Source: Acidimicrobiales bacterium
Lineage (GTDB): Bacteria > Actinomycetota > Acidimicrobiia > Acidimicrobiales > Poriferisodalaceae
Length of the DNA stretch: 10,745 nucleotides
Direction of reading: 5' to 3'
NCBI GenBank assembly: GCA_020439485.1
Contig: JAGQSP010000261.1
Coordinates: 1 to 10,745 of the forward strand
A program made the position numbers and the translations under genes. Below are positions 1 to 6,467 of the stretch, in pieces; within the stretch, counting starts at the first letter, position 1; each line of letters starts with the position of its first letter. The notes below the pieces were generated by a model that made no database searches, was not told where the DNA came from, and was given only the letters and a program-made list of their open reading frames with translations.

Positions 1-298
1 GCTCGGTGCCGATCACCACCCGCGCGGCCGGGTCGTTCTCTACCGCTGCAAGGGTGTCGCGCCCGATCTCGACCCCTACTGCCAGCTCGGCGACAACGGA
101 CTCGACGAGCTCGTTCAACGACGAGAAGTGGTTGTAGAACGTGGCCGGCGTGACGCCGGCCGCGGCGGCAATGGCTCCGACCGTGGCTCCGTCGGGGCCT
201 CGTTCGGCCAACACAGACGAGCCGGCTTCGAGCAGCTGGCGGCGGGTGCGCGCCCGTTTGCGGGGATAACCAGTCGTTGTCGAAGAGGTTCCACTCAT
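1..298 (-). CDS. TetR-family transcriptional regulator, N-terminal part (runs off window)
   Basis: The first 99 residues can be read; the C-terminal ligand-binding domain lies beyond the left edge. After a basic leader (residues 10-20, rich in R/K) comes a typical TetR DNA-binding domain: helix 1 around LLEAGSSVLAERG (22-34), then the helix-turn-helix ATVGAIAAAAGVTPATFYNHF (about 38-58), with the signature TFYNHF recognition-helix end followed by S-L-N-E-L. The ATG at 298-296 is preceded by a purine-rich GAAGG nine bases upstream. The gene diverges from phaC, and the gap holds a palindrome over the phaC promoter, so it probably represses phaCZ and perhaps itself. TetR repressors usually respond to a small hydrophobic ligand; an acyl-CoA or hydroxy-acid would fit this context, but nothing here shows the ligand. 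The family call is firm and the target is inferred. Confidence 0.93.
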   Translation of the reverse strand, partial: MSGTSSTTTGYPRKRARTRRQLLEAGSSVLAERGPDGATVGAIAAAAGVTPATFYNHFSSLNELVESVVAELAVGVEIGRDTLAAVENDPAARVVIGTE

Positions 299-336
299 CT
301 GCTCAAGCCTTCACCACGAACCATCGCTATTGAAGA

Positions 337-348
337 TGACACAAGTCA
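337..348. promoter_or_regulatory. Short inverted repeat TGAC-N4-GTCA in the tetR-phaC gap
   Basis: TGAC (337-340) and GTCA (345-348) form a perfect 4+4 dyad with a 4-base spacer. It lies upstream of the phaC -35 box and about 40 bp upstream of the tetR start, where it could be a second regulator site or part of tetR control. The arms are short and such a dyad can occur by chance, so this is only a candidate. Confidence 0.25.
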
Positions 349-360
349 CCGATCTCTAGG

Positions 361-388
361 TTGACGATGGTCTCTAATTTTATAGACT
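361..388 (+). promoter_or_regulatory. Probable phaC promoter (-35 TTGACG, -10 TAGACT)
   Basis: TTGACG at 361-366 differs from the TTGACA consensus at one base. TAGACT at 383-388 fits the actinobacterial TAnnnT -10 pattern, and the spacer is 16 bp. Transcription would start near 395, giving a leader of about 25 nt that includes the GGAGA ribosome site before the ATG at 421. The stretch around 376-384 is the most AT-rich part of this gap. This is a reading of the sequence; no start site has been mapped. Confidence 0.55.
370..387. promoter_or_regulatory. Near-perfect 18-bp palindrome, candidate TetR operator
   Basis: GTCTCTA (370-376) and TATAGAC (381-387) are inverted copies differing at one pair, around an ATTT centre. 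Of nine possible base pairs, seven match. The palindrome fills the space between the -35 and -10 boxes of the probable phaC promoter and overlaps the -10 box, so a bound dimer would block RNA polymerase. Size and position are typical of TetR operators, and a tetR gene lies next to it. That the TetR protein binds here is inferred. Confidence 0.6.
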
Positions 389-410
389 CGTCTCCAGATT
401 TGCTACGCCC

Positions 411-415
411 GGAGA
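411..415 (+). promoter_or_regulatory. Ribosome binding site of phaC
   Basis: GGAGA ends five bases before the ATG at 421. It decides the start: the earlier in-frame TTG (361) and ATG (367) have no such site and fall inside the promoter and palindrome. Confidence 0.7.
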
Positions 416-420
416 CCCCC

Positions 421-2157
421 ATGACTGTCAAGACCGACGCTGCCACATCGGCGACTGCCACAACCGACCCGATTCAGGAAGACCTGGCCATCGTCGAGGC
501 CACTGTCGAAGCCCTCACCTCGTCTATCCCAGCCGCCCTGTCACCAAAGCAGGCAGCTGCAGCCGTCGGCCGGTTCGCGAGTTCGTTGATGACCCAGCCA
601 CAGGTGCTGACACGGCACTTCGTAGACACCGCGGTCGAGGGCGCAAAGATCGTCGCCGGGACGTCCGAGATCGCAGCCGGCGCCAAGGACCGTCGCTTCG
701 CTCACGAGGCCTTCACCACCAACCCCGTATACAAGCGGCTCGCTCAGGCTCAGACACTGGCCGAACGTAAGACCGGCGAACTCATCGACGGTCTCGATCT
801 CGATCCCAAGAGCCAGATTCGATCGAGGTATCTGGCAGACCTGATGCTGTCGGCGTCTGCTCCGACCAACCAGCTTCTCGGCAACCCGGCTGCCTTGGAA
901 GAGGCCCGCCGAACCAAAGGACGCAGCCTCGTCGACGGGGCGCGCCATGCCCTACACGACGTCCTGCACAACGGTGCGATGCCCTCGATGGTCGACACCC
1001 GACCGTTCACGCCGGGCGACACCGTGGCTTGCACGCCAGGTGCCGTCGTCTATTCGAATGCGGTTCTCGAGCTGATCCAGTACACACCCACCACCGAAAC
1101 GGTCTTCGAACGGCCCGTGTTCGTGATGCCGCCGCAGATCAACAAGTACTACATCCTCGACCTCGCCCCCGGCCGAAGCCTGATCGAGCACCTGGTATCG
1201 AACGGGCACCAGGTGCTGATGGTGAGCTGGCGCAATGTCGGCCCCGAACATCGCGACTGGAACCTCGACACCTATGTGGCAGCAACACTCGAGGCGATGG
1301 ACGCGGCTCTCGAGGTCACCGGCGCCGACGACCTGAACCTGCTCGGCGTCTGCGCCGGCGGCATCACCGCCTCGGCCCTGCTCGGCCACCTGGCCGCCGT
1401 AGGCGACAAGCGAGTGAACTCGGTCAGCTATCTGGTGACGATCCTCGACTGGGACGAGCCCTCGATGATCGGTTCGATGATCTCGGGCCCGGTGCTGGGC
1501 GCGGCCAGGCGTCGAAGCCAGCGCAAGGGCGTGCTGGACGGTGGTGACCTCGGCCGGGTGTTCGCATGGCTGCGCCCGAATGACCTGGTCTGGAACTACT
1601 GGGTCAACAACTACCTCACCGGCAAGAACCCGCCTGCGTTCGACGTGCTCAGCTGGAACGTCGACGCCACCAACCTTCCCGCCGGATTGCACTCTGACTT
1701 CCTGCAGATCGCGGGCACGAACGGCTTGCTGAAGGCCGGTCACATCACCGTGCTCGACACCCCTGTAGACCTGTCGAGCATCCAATGCGATTCGTTCGTC
1801 GTGGGTGCGGTCACCGACCACATCACACCGTGGACGGGGTGTTTCGCAACCGTCAACGCACTGGGGGGCACCTCGGAGTTCGTACTGAGCTCGCAGGGTC
1901 ACATCCAGGCGCTGGTCAACCCGTCGGGCAACCCGAAGGGCAGCTTCCGCACCGGCGATGCAATCGTCGGCGCGGGCGGTGGACAAACCGCTCAGGACTG
2001 GCTCGAACAGTCGACCGAGCACTCGGGCAGCTGGTGGGACCATTGGACCCAATGGCTTTCGAGCCGCTCTGGTGAACACAAGGCATCCCCGACCGAGCTC
2101 GGCAGCCAGACTCATCCCTCGGGTATCGCTGCGCCTGGGTCGTACGTACACGGATGA
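421..2157 (+). CDS. phaC: Poly(3-hydroxyalkanoate) synthase, class II-like
   Basis: Polymerises 3-hydroxyacyl-CoA into PHA on the surface of cytoplasmic granules, releasing CoA. The 578-residue protein has the PhaC N-terminal domain (roughly residues 40-210) followed by an alpha/beta-hydrolase core. The catalytic triad is visible: Cys311 in the lipase-like box GVCAGG, Asp466 in TDHITPW and His494 in QGHIQ; the 28-residue Asp-His spacing is the family's. Conserved blocks include PPQINKYYILDL, VSWRN, RPNDLVWNYWVNNYL and the C-terminal end GSYVHG. From memory these resemble Pseudomonas class II (medium-chain-length) synthases more than Ralstonia class I, notably LNLLGVCAGGIT and LVNPSGNPKGSF. 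No phaE or phaR partner is present, which argues against classes III and IV. The ATG at 421 was chosen for its GGAGA site. The depolymerase gene follows, probably on the same transcript. No phaA, phaB, phaJ or phasin gene is in view, so the monomer supply is unknown. Confidence 0.95.
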   Translation: MTVKTDAATSATATTDPIQEDLAIVEATVEALTSSIPAALSPKQAAAAVGRFASSLMTQPQVLTRHFVDTAVEGAKIVAGTSEIAAGAKDRRFAHEAFTTNPVYKRLAQAQTLAERKTGELIDGLDLDPKSQIRSRYLADLMLSASAPTNQLLGNPAALEEARRTKGRSLVDGARHALHDVLHNGAMPSMVDTRPFTPGDTVACTPGAVVYSNAVLELIQYTPTTETVFERPVFVMPPQINKYYILDLAPGRSLIEHLVSNGHQVLMVSWRNVGPEHRDWNLDTYVAATLEAMDAALEVTGADDLNLLGVCAGGITASALLGHLAAVGDKRVNSVSYLVTILDWDEPSMIGSMISGPVLGAARRRSQRKGVLDGGDLGRVFAWLRPNDLVWNYWVNNYLTGKNPPAFDVLSWNVDATNLPAGLHSDFLQIAGTNGLLKAGHITVLDTPVDLSSIQCDSFVVGAVTDHITPWTGCFATVNALGGTSEFVLSSQGHIQALVNPSGNPKGSFRTGDAIVGAGGGQTAQDWLEQSTEHSGSWWDHWTQWLSSRSGEHKASPTELGSQTHPSGIAAPGSYVHG

Positions 2158-2197
2158 GAGTTGCCACCGGGCGCAACTACGCACCAACCTTGCACTC

Positions 2198-3043
2198 ATG
2201 AACGACCTGAGCCTCCGATCGTCGGCCGTCACGGTCGGCGGTCAGCGAATACGGGTGATGGTCGAGAACCGCGGTGCCGGTCGACCACTGCTGCTCATCA
2301 ACGGCATCGGGGCCACCGGCGAACTCTTCGAGCCGTTGAGACGGCACCTGACCGACCGCGAGACCATCGCCTTCGATGCCCCCGGCGTGGGCGACAGCCC
2401 CACACCGCTGTACCCCAGGTCGATGAGGGGGCTGGCCGATCTCGTTGCGGGGCTGATCGTAGAACTCGGCCACGAGCGGGTTGACGTGCTTGGGCTGTCG
2501 TGGGGCGGTGCCCTCGCCCAGGAACTGACGCGTAGGCATCCCCGCAGGGTCAACCGCCTGATCCTGGCGGCAACGATGATGGGCTGGACCTCTGTGCCCG
2601 GCCGTCCTGCGGCCATATCGATACTGATGTCGCCGGTCAGGTACTACTCGCCCGACTATCTGCGCCGTGTGGCTCCCACCCTGTACGGCGGTGCCATCAA
2701 GGATCATCCCGACCTGCTCGACGAGCACGCCAGGTTGCGCGAATCGAAGCCGCCCACCCAGCTGGGCTACCTGTACCAACTCGCAGCCCTGCGGCGCTGG
2801 AGCAGCCTGCCGTGGCTCCACCGAATCAAGCACCGGACCCTGGTGCTGGTCGGCGACGACGATCCGATCATTCCGCTCTTCAACGCCGAGGTCATGGCCA
2901 GGCAGATTCCAGACGGCCGCCTGCATCGGGTCGAAGGCGGTGGCCACCTGTTCCTTTTCACCAGGGCCGAAGAAATGGCCGGGGTAATCCGCCGATTCCT
3001 GGCCACCGGCTCCGAACAGGCTCGCCTGCACCTGTCTGCCTGA
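2198..3043 (+). CDS. phaZ: Intracellular poly(3-hydroxyalkanoate) depolymerase, medium-chain-length type (alpha/beta hydrolase)
   Basis: Serine hydrolase expected to degrade stored PHA in the cytoplasm to 3-hydroxy acids. The 281-residue length is close to Pseudomonas PhaZ (283). Features in order: LLLINGIGA (about 32-40, oxyanion loop region with NGIGA in place of the usual HG), AFDAPGVGDSPTP, the nucleophile elbow GLSWGGALAQE with Ser101, LAATMMGWTSVPGRP, RVAPTLYGG, the acid in VGDDDPIIP (an Asp within 220-222) and His250 in GGHLFLF. GIGA, APGVG, LSWGGALAQ, APTxYGG and GHLFLxTRAE are close to my recollection of Pseudomonas PhaZ, so this is more specific than a generic hydrolase call. No signal peptide is seen, which fits an intracellular enzyme. 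The frame stays open far upstream, but the ATG at 2198 gives the family's normal N-terminus; it has no clear Shine-Dalgarno site. The 40-nt gap after phaC suggests cotranscription. Confidence 0.9.
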   Translation: MNDLSLRSSAVTVGGQRIRVMVENRGAGRPLLLINGIGATGELFEPLRRHLTDRETIAFDAPGVGDSPTPLYPRSMRGLADLVAGLIVELGHERVDVLGLSWGGALAQELTRRHPRRVNRLILAATMMGWTSVPGRPAAISILMSPVRYYSPDYLRRVAPTLYGGAIKDHPDLLDEHARLRESKPPTQLGYLYQLAALRRWSSLPWLHRIKHRTLVLVGDDDPIIPLFNAEVMARQIPDGRLHRVEGGGHLFLFTRAEEMAGVIRRFLATGSEQARLHLSA

Positions 3044-3079
3044 GCCGCGCGAGTGGCCCTCGGGCGTGGTGGGTTCTGG

Positions 3080-3988
3080 TCAGGAACCCTGCTGAGCGCG
3101 GCGGGCCGCTATCTCGGCCAGGTCGTCATAGGTCAGCTCACCGCGGAACAGCGAGATGAGGGCCCGCCCCAGCGGTCGGCGAGGCCAACGGTCGTCGTCG
3201 ATCAGATGCAGGTCGCTGCTGACCGACCCGTCTGCACCGAACTCATAGGTCCTATAGCCGGGCGGCAACCAGGTCTGGGCGTCGAGATCGAAACAGTGCT
3301 TCAGCGACGGGGCTACGAACACCGGTACGTCGTGGAAGTCGTACACGTCGGGGACGTGTGTGTGCCCTCCCCCGATGCCACGCAGCTTGGGCAGGCCGGC
3401 CATCGTGGCCGCCCACTCGGCCGCATAATCGGCGTCGAAGCTCAGCTGAAGCCGCGGTGCGGGCGGATGGTGCACCCACACGAACACGTGCTGGGCCGCG
3501 GTTCGGGCGCACACATCTCGGATCCACGCCGCTTCGCGCATGCCCAAGGTCCCGTTTCGGTGCAGCCGCGATCCGTCTGAGGGGTCGATTGTGCGGCCGG
3601 TTTCGTCGACGATCATGCCGCCCGCGTTCGAGTCGACGAACACGAACGCCCACGGGCCGGCCTCGACCACCCGTGACGTGCTGACGCCCGGCCTGGCCAC
3701 CCCCACGGTGAATGGGGCGTCGAAGTCGTGGTTGCCTGGACACACGTTCACCGGCACCTCGAACCGGGCGAAGGCGCTGGCGGCCAGGCGGTATTCGTCG
3801 GGCTCGCCGTGATCGGCGATATCGCCGGTGACCACCACCATGTCGGCCCCGCCGGCGTTGGCACCGCAGTGCTCGAACACTGCGTCGAACGCCTCGGACG
3901 TGTCGTAGGCGAAACCCCCCTCGGCCTCTGCGCCCTCGGCGAGGAAGTGGGTATCGGACAACTGCAGGACACGAATCGATTCGGTCAT
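3080..3988 (-). CDS. Calcineurin-like metallophosphoesterase (CpdA/Rv0805-like)
   Basis: A 302-residue cytoplasmic, two-metal phosphoesterase. All five family motifs are present: SDTH (Asp12, His14), GDI (Asp56), GNHD (Asn86, His87), VHHPP (His173/174) and GGGHTH (His209, His211). Spacing and the HHPP and GHTH forms resemble the class III cyclic-nucleotide phosphodiesterase group (CpdA, mycobacterial Rv0805), but members also cleave other phosphodiesters or phosphomonoesters, so cAMP should not be assumed. The C-terminal 40 residues are a charged helical tail. The chosen ATG is preceded by GGAAAG seven bases upstream; a longer in-frame start at 4039 would add a Pro/Arg-rich leader overlapping the upstream gene. 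It is last of a probable three-gene operon, 19 bp behind the amidohydrolase-2 gene, and converges on phaZ with 36 bp between the stops. Confidence 0.9.
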   Translation of the reverse strand: MTESIRVLQLSDTHFLAEGAEAEGGFAYDTSEAFDAVFEHCGANAGGADMVVVTGDIADHGEPDEYRLAASAFARFEVPVNVCPGNHDFDAPFTVGVARPGVSTSRVVEAGPWAFVFVDSNAGGMIVDETGRTIDPSDGSRLHRNGTLGMREAAWIRDVCARTAAQHVFVWVHHPPAPRLQLSFDADYAAEWAATMAGLPKLRGIGGGHTHVPDVYDFHDVPVFVAPSLKHCFDLDAQTWLPPGYRTYEFGADGSVSSDLHLIDDDRWPRRPLGRALISLFRGELTYDDLAEIAARRAQQGS

Positions 3989-3995
3989 CGTTGTG

Positions 3996-4001
3996 CTTTC
4001 C
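3996..4001 (-). promoter_or_regulatory. Ribosome binding site of the metallophosphoesterase gene
   Basis: On the minus strand GGAAAG lies seven bases before the ATG at 3988. It supports the internal start over the longer reading that begins at 4039 inside the upstream gene. Confidence 0.55.
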
Positions 4002-4007
4002 GTTGGG

Positions 4008-5156
4008 TCAGGCCGCGGCCGCGGCGAGGGTGTCTCCACCGACGGGCAGCACCGAGGTGTCTATCCCGTACAGCTCTGCGATGTTGTCGCACAACATGCC
4101 CCTGACCTGCTCGCTCGACAGATGTGCGGTCTGCTCGGCCAGCATCTCCTGGCTCCACGGCCACGTGCTGTCCGAGTGCGGGAAGTCGTTGGCCCAGCAC
4201 AACCGCCGCCAGTTCATCTGGTCGGCGTTGCGGAATGCGACGAAGTCGTCCTGGAAGGTCAGGTAGATGTGCTCGTCGAAGTACTCCGACGGCATCCGCT
4301 GGATCGGGGCTGTCAGCCAGGCGCGGTGGCGCTTGAATGCGTGGTCCATCCGGTACGTGTAGTGGGGCACCCACCCGGCATCGGCTTCGACGCACACGAC
4401 CTTCAACGCCGGAACTCGCTCGAACACCCCGCCCAGCACCAGCATGCCCATGACGTCCTGAACGCCGCGGATGATCGACAGGAACGAGTTCATCTTGGGC
4501 CCGCGAGGCTTGGACGAAAGGTTGTCGGACCGGCCGGTCAGGATGTGGAAGCTGGGCACCAGACCCAGGTCGACACACGCCTGCCAGAACTCGTCGTAGA
4601 TCGGCGAGTCGTAGTCTTCGACCTTGGGCTCGCCAGGCATCATCACGCCGCGCATGCCCATCGCCTTCATCTCTTCGAGGTCGGCGATGCCCTGCTCGGG
4701 CGAGCTCATCGAGGTCTGACCCAATGCCAGAAGGCGGTTGGTGTCGATAGAGCAGTACTGGGCGATCCACCGGTTGTACGCGGCCATAGCCGCGGTCTTG
4801 TACTCGAAGTCTGGGTGGTTACACAGGATCATTCCCACCGACGGGTAGATGATCTCGGCAGACACGCCGTCGCGGTTCTGGTCGGCGATGCGGGCCGACG
4901 AGTCGTAACCGCTGCGGTGCAGATCGGCGTACTTGGCCTTGGTGTTCAGCTGATCCCAGGGCAGGCCGGCAGCGGCGACAAGACCCATGGGAACCGTGCT
5001 CTTCATCCCGTCGATGACATAGACATCGCCGCGGTCTTCGGTCTCGACGACCCTGGGCGCAACATCACGGAACTTCGGATCGATGTAGGCGCTGTAGGTG
5101 TCGGGCGCTTCGGTGATGTGAGAGTCGGCCGAGATGATCGGATGATCGACGTGCAT
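4008..5156 (-). CDS. Amidohydrolase-2 family metal-dependent hydrolase (ACMSD/decarboxylase-like TIM barrel)
   Basis: A 382-residue protein of the amidohydrolase-related family (PF04909 type). Visible metal-site elements are the N-terminal D-x-H (Asp11, His13 in ADSHI), His204 in PSFHILTG and Asp324 in WANDFPHSDSTWP with His327. The block around 257-275 (ExDAGWVPHYxYRMDH) is characteristic of this family. Relatives include aminocarboxymuconate-semialdehyde decarboxylase, dihydroxybenzoate decarboxylases and many uncharacterised actinobacterial hydrolases, so both hydrolytic and non-oxidative decarboxylase activities are possible. The C-terminus ends in an alanine run after TLAAAAA. The ATG at 5156 has AGGGGG six bases upstream. 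It lies between a second, unrelated-subfamily amidohydrolase (39 bp upstream) and a metallophosphoesterase (19 bp downstream), suggesting a joint catabolic role. The substrate is not recognised. Confidence 0.88.
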   Translation of the reverse strand: MHVDHPIISADSHITEAPDTYSAYIDPKFRDVAPRVVETEDRGDVYVIDGMKSTVPMGLVAAAGLPWDQLNTKAKYADLHRSGYDSSARIADQNRDGVSAEIIYPSVGMILCNHPDFEYKTAAMAAYNRWIAQYCSIDTNRLLALGQTSMSSPEQGIADLEEMKAMGMRGVMMPGEPKVEDYDSPIYDEFWQACVDLGLVPSFHILTGRSDNLSSKPRGPKMNSFLSIIRGVQDVMGMLVLGGVFERVPALKVVCVEADAGWVPHYTYRMDHAFKRHRAWLTAPIQRMPSEYFDEHIYLTFQDDFVAFRNADQMNWRRLCWANDFPHSDSTWPWSQEMLAEQTAHLSSEQVRGMLCDNIAELYGIDTSVLPVGGDTLAAAAA

Positions 5157-5163
5157 GTCATGC

Positions 5164-5180
5164 CCCCTGGTTTCCCCTGG
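5164..5180 (-). promoter_or_regulatory. Duplicated Shine-Dalgarno-like element before the amidohydrolase-2 gene
   Basis: On the minus strand the motif CCAGGGG occurs twice, 3 bp apart (5174-5180 and 5164-5170). The nearer copy ends about seven bases before the ATG at 5156 and is the likely ribosome site; the further copy may be chance. Confidence 0.4.
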
Positions 5181-5195
5181 CCACGACAGTAGCGA

Positions 5196-6422
5196 TCAAC
5201 TGCGGTCGACTACCACCTCGCCACCCTTCAGCACGTGGCTGAACGCGCTGGCGGGGTCGGAAAAGGCGACGATGTCCTCGAGCGGATCGACCCTGGAGAT
5301 CACCAGATCACCGAACGCGCCCTCTGCGACCACCCCGATACGGCCCTGCATGTGACACAGCGCCGGGGTGTTGACCCACATCGCCTCCAAGATCTCGGCC
5401 GTCGACAGCACCTCCGAGCGGATGGTCAGCTCGCGGTTCTGCATCCACTGCGACTCGCCGATGAGGTCGGTGCCGTACGCCATCGTGACCCCGGCGTTCT
5501 TGGCGATCTCGAGCGAGCGCAGGCCGGCCTCCAGCACGCGGGCGTTCTTGTCCTGGTTGGTCTTGGGAAAACCCAGCTTCTCGCCGAGTTCGGCCATGCC
5601 GTGATACGCCACCAGGGTCGGCACCAGCACAGAGTCCGCGTCGGCGATGGCCATGGCGGCCTCCTCGTCGATCATGTTCCCGTGTTCGATGCTGTGCACG
5701 CCCGACTCGACGGCCATCAGGATCGACTCGGGAATGTAGGCGTGGGCGGCGACATAGGTGCGACGGTGAGCGGCCTCGACGACGGCGGCGCTGATCTCTT
5801 CGTGGGTGTATTGCACGCTGTCGAGGGGGTCCATGGGTGTGGCAACGCCGCCCGATACGTGGATCTTGAGGAAGTCGCTGCCGTCGCGCAGGTTGTGGCG
5901 GGCCGCCTTGCGAACGGCCTCGGCACCATCGGCGACCACGCTGAAGTTGTTCGATCGGAGGCTGCAACCGCACGAGGCCATCTCCAAATGGCCTCCCTCG
6001 GTGTCGCCGTGGCCGCCCGTCTGGCTGATCATGCGCCCGGCGGTGACGATGCGCGGACCCAGAGCCTCTCGTGACCGTATGGCACGGATCAGCCCGAAGA
6101 GGTCGCCACCCAGGTCGCGAACCGTTGTGAAACCTCGCTCGACCGTCTGGCGGGCCAGCCGTGCCATGACGATGCCGAACTCGACCTCGCTCATCACCGA
6201 CAACCGCCGGAAGTTCAGCGTGGCGAGCCTGAAGTGCACGTGACCGTCGATCAGACCCGGTACGACGTAGGCCCCGGCGGCATCGAGCTCGACGTCGGCG
6301 CCGGTGGCTGCGGACGAGTCGACCTGCACGATGATGCCGTCATCGATGACAACCGTCTGGTCGGGCCTGTAGCTCATGGACGTCGTGTCCAAGACAGTTG
6401 CGTTGTTGACGATTGTGCGCAT
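5196..6422 (-). CDS. Metal-dependent amidohydrolase, imidazolonepropionase/Xaa-Pro dipeptidase-like
   Basis: A complete 408-residue two-metal amidohydrolase: a beta-sandwich at the ends (residues 1-55 and about 365-408) around a TIM barrel. Metal ligands are visible: His61 and His63 in GLIDGHVHF, a probable carboxylated Lys186 in FLKIHVSGG, His227 in AAHAY, His247 in SIEHGN and Asp319 in YGTDL. The carboxylated Lys form with SGG, plus GGHGD (136-140) and a Cys-rich CGC (151-153), places it in the group often annotated as imidazolonepropionase-related, which includes prolidases that cleave Xaa-Pro or Xaa-Arg dipeptides and carbamate or organophosphate hydrolases. There is no signal peptide, so it is cytoplasmic. 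It has no Shine-Dalgarno site; a TAATGT box lies 8 nt upstream, suggesting a very short or absent leader. First gene of the probable operon with the amidohydrolase-2 and phosphoesterase genes. Substrate unknown. Confidence 0.9.
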   Translation of the reverse strand: MRTIVNNATVLDTTSMSYRPDQTVVIDDGIIVQVDSSAATGADVELDAAGAYVVPGLIDGHVHFRLATLNFRRLSVMSEVEFGIVMARLARQTVERGFTTVRDLGGDLFGLIRAIRSREALGPRIVTAGRMISQTGGHGDTEGGHLEMASCGCSLRSNNFSVVADGAEAVRKAARHNLRDGSDFLKIHVSGGVATPMDPLDSVQYTHEEISAAVVEAAHRRTYVAAHAYIPESILMAVESGVHSIEHGNMIDEEAAMAIADADSVLVPTLVAYHGMAELGEKLGFPKTNQDKNARVLEAGLRSLEIAKNAGVTMAYGTDLIGESQWMQNRELTIRSEVLSTAEILEAMWVNTPALCHMQGRIGVVAEGAFGDLVISRVDPLEDIVAFSDPASAFSHVLKGGEVVVDRS

Positions 6423-6430
6423 GGGGCATC

Positions 6431-6436
6431 ACATTA
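6431..6436 (-). promoter_or_regulatory. -10 box of the amidohydrolase operon
   Basis: TAATGT (read on the minus strand) fits TAnnnT and ends eight bases before the ATG at 6422. The start has no purine-rich ribosome site. This implies a leader of at most one or two bases. No clear -35 element is seen. Confidence 0.45.
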
Positions 6437-6455
6437 CGCACGCGTCGCCGCGGCC

Positions 6456-6461
6456 TACGAT
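6456..6461 (+). promoter_or_regulatory. -10 box for leaderless transcription of the hot-dog gene
   Basis: TACGAT is separated from the ATG at 6468 by exactly six bases, the spacing expected when transcription starts on the A of the start codon. No Shine-Dalgarno site precedes this gene. The box lies 19 bp from the opposing -10 box of the divergent operon, so the two promoters share upstream DNA. Confidence 0.55.
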
Positions 6462-6467
6462 TCAGCG

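Noticed and set aside
128..364. 78-codon open frame on the + strand
   Set aside because: Lies antisense to the tetR coding region, is Arg/Gly-rich in composition and resembles no family; a product of high GC.
361..420. N-terminal extension of phaC from TTG 361 or ATG 367
   Set aside because: No ribosome site; the region carries the promoter and palindrome, while the ATG at 421 has a GGAGA five bases upstream.
1958..2197. 80-residue upstream extension of phaZ
   Set aside because: Would overlap the phaC 3' end by 200 bases and has no family similarity; PhaZ proteins start where the ATG at 2198 begins.
952..2232. 426-codon open frame on the - strand
   Set aside because: Antisense to phaC, with compositional bias (V, R, D, G) and no recognisable domain; the phaC frame has an intact triad and family motifs.
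3044..3079. Terminator between phaZ and the metallophosphoesterase gene
   Set aside because: The 36 bp between the convergent stops show no convincing stem-loop or T tract.
3993..5192. 399-codon open frame on the + strand
   Set aside because: Antisense to the amidohydrolase-2 gene; His/Val/Arg-rich with no motif. Long shadow frames are normal in GC-rich DNA.
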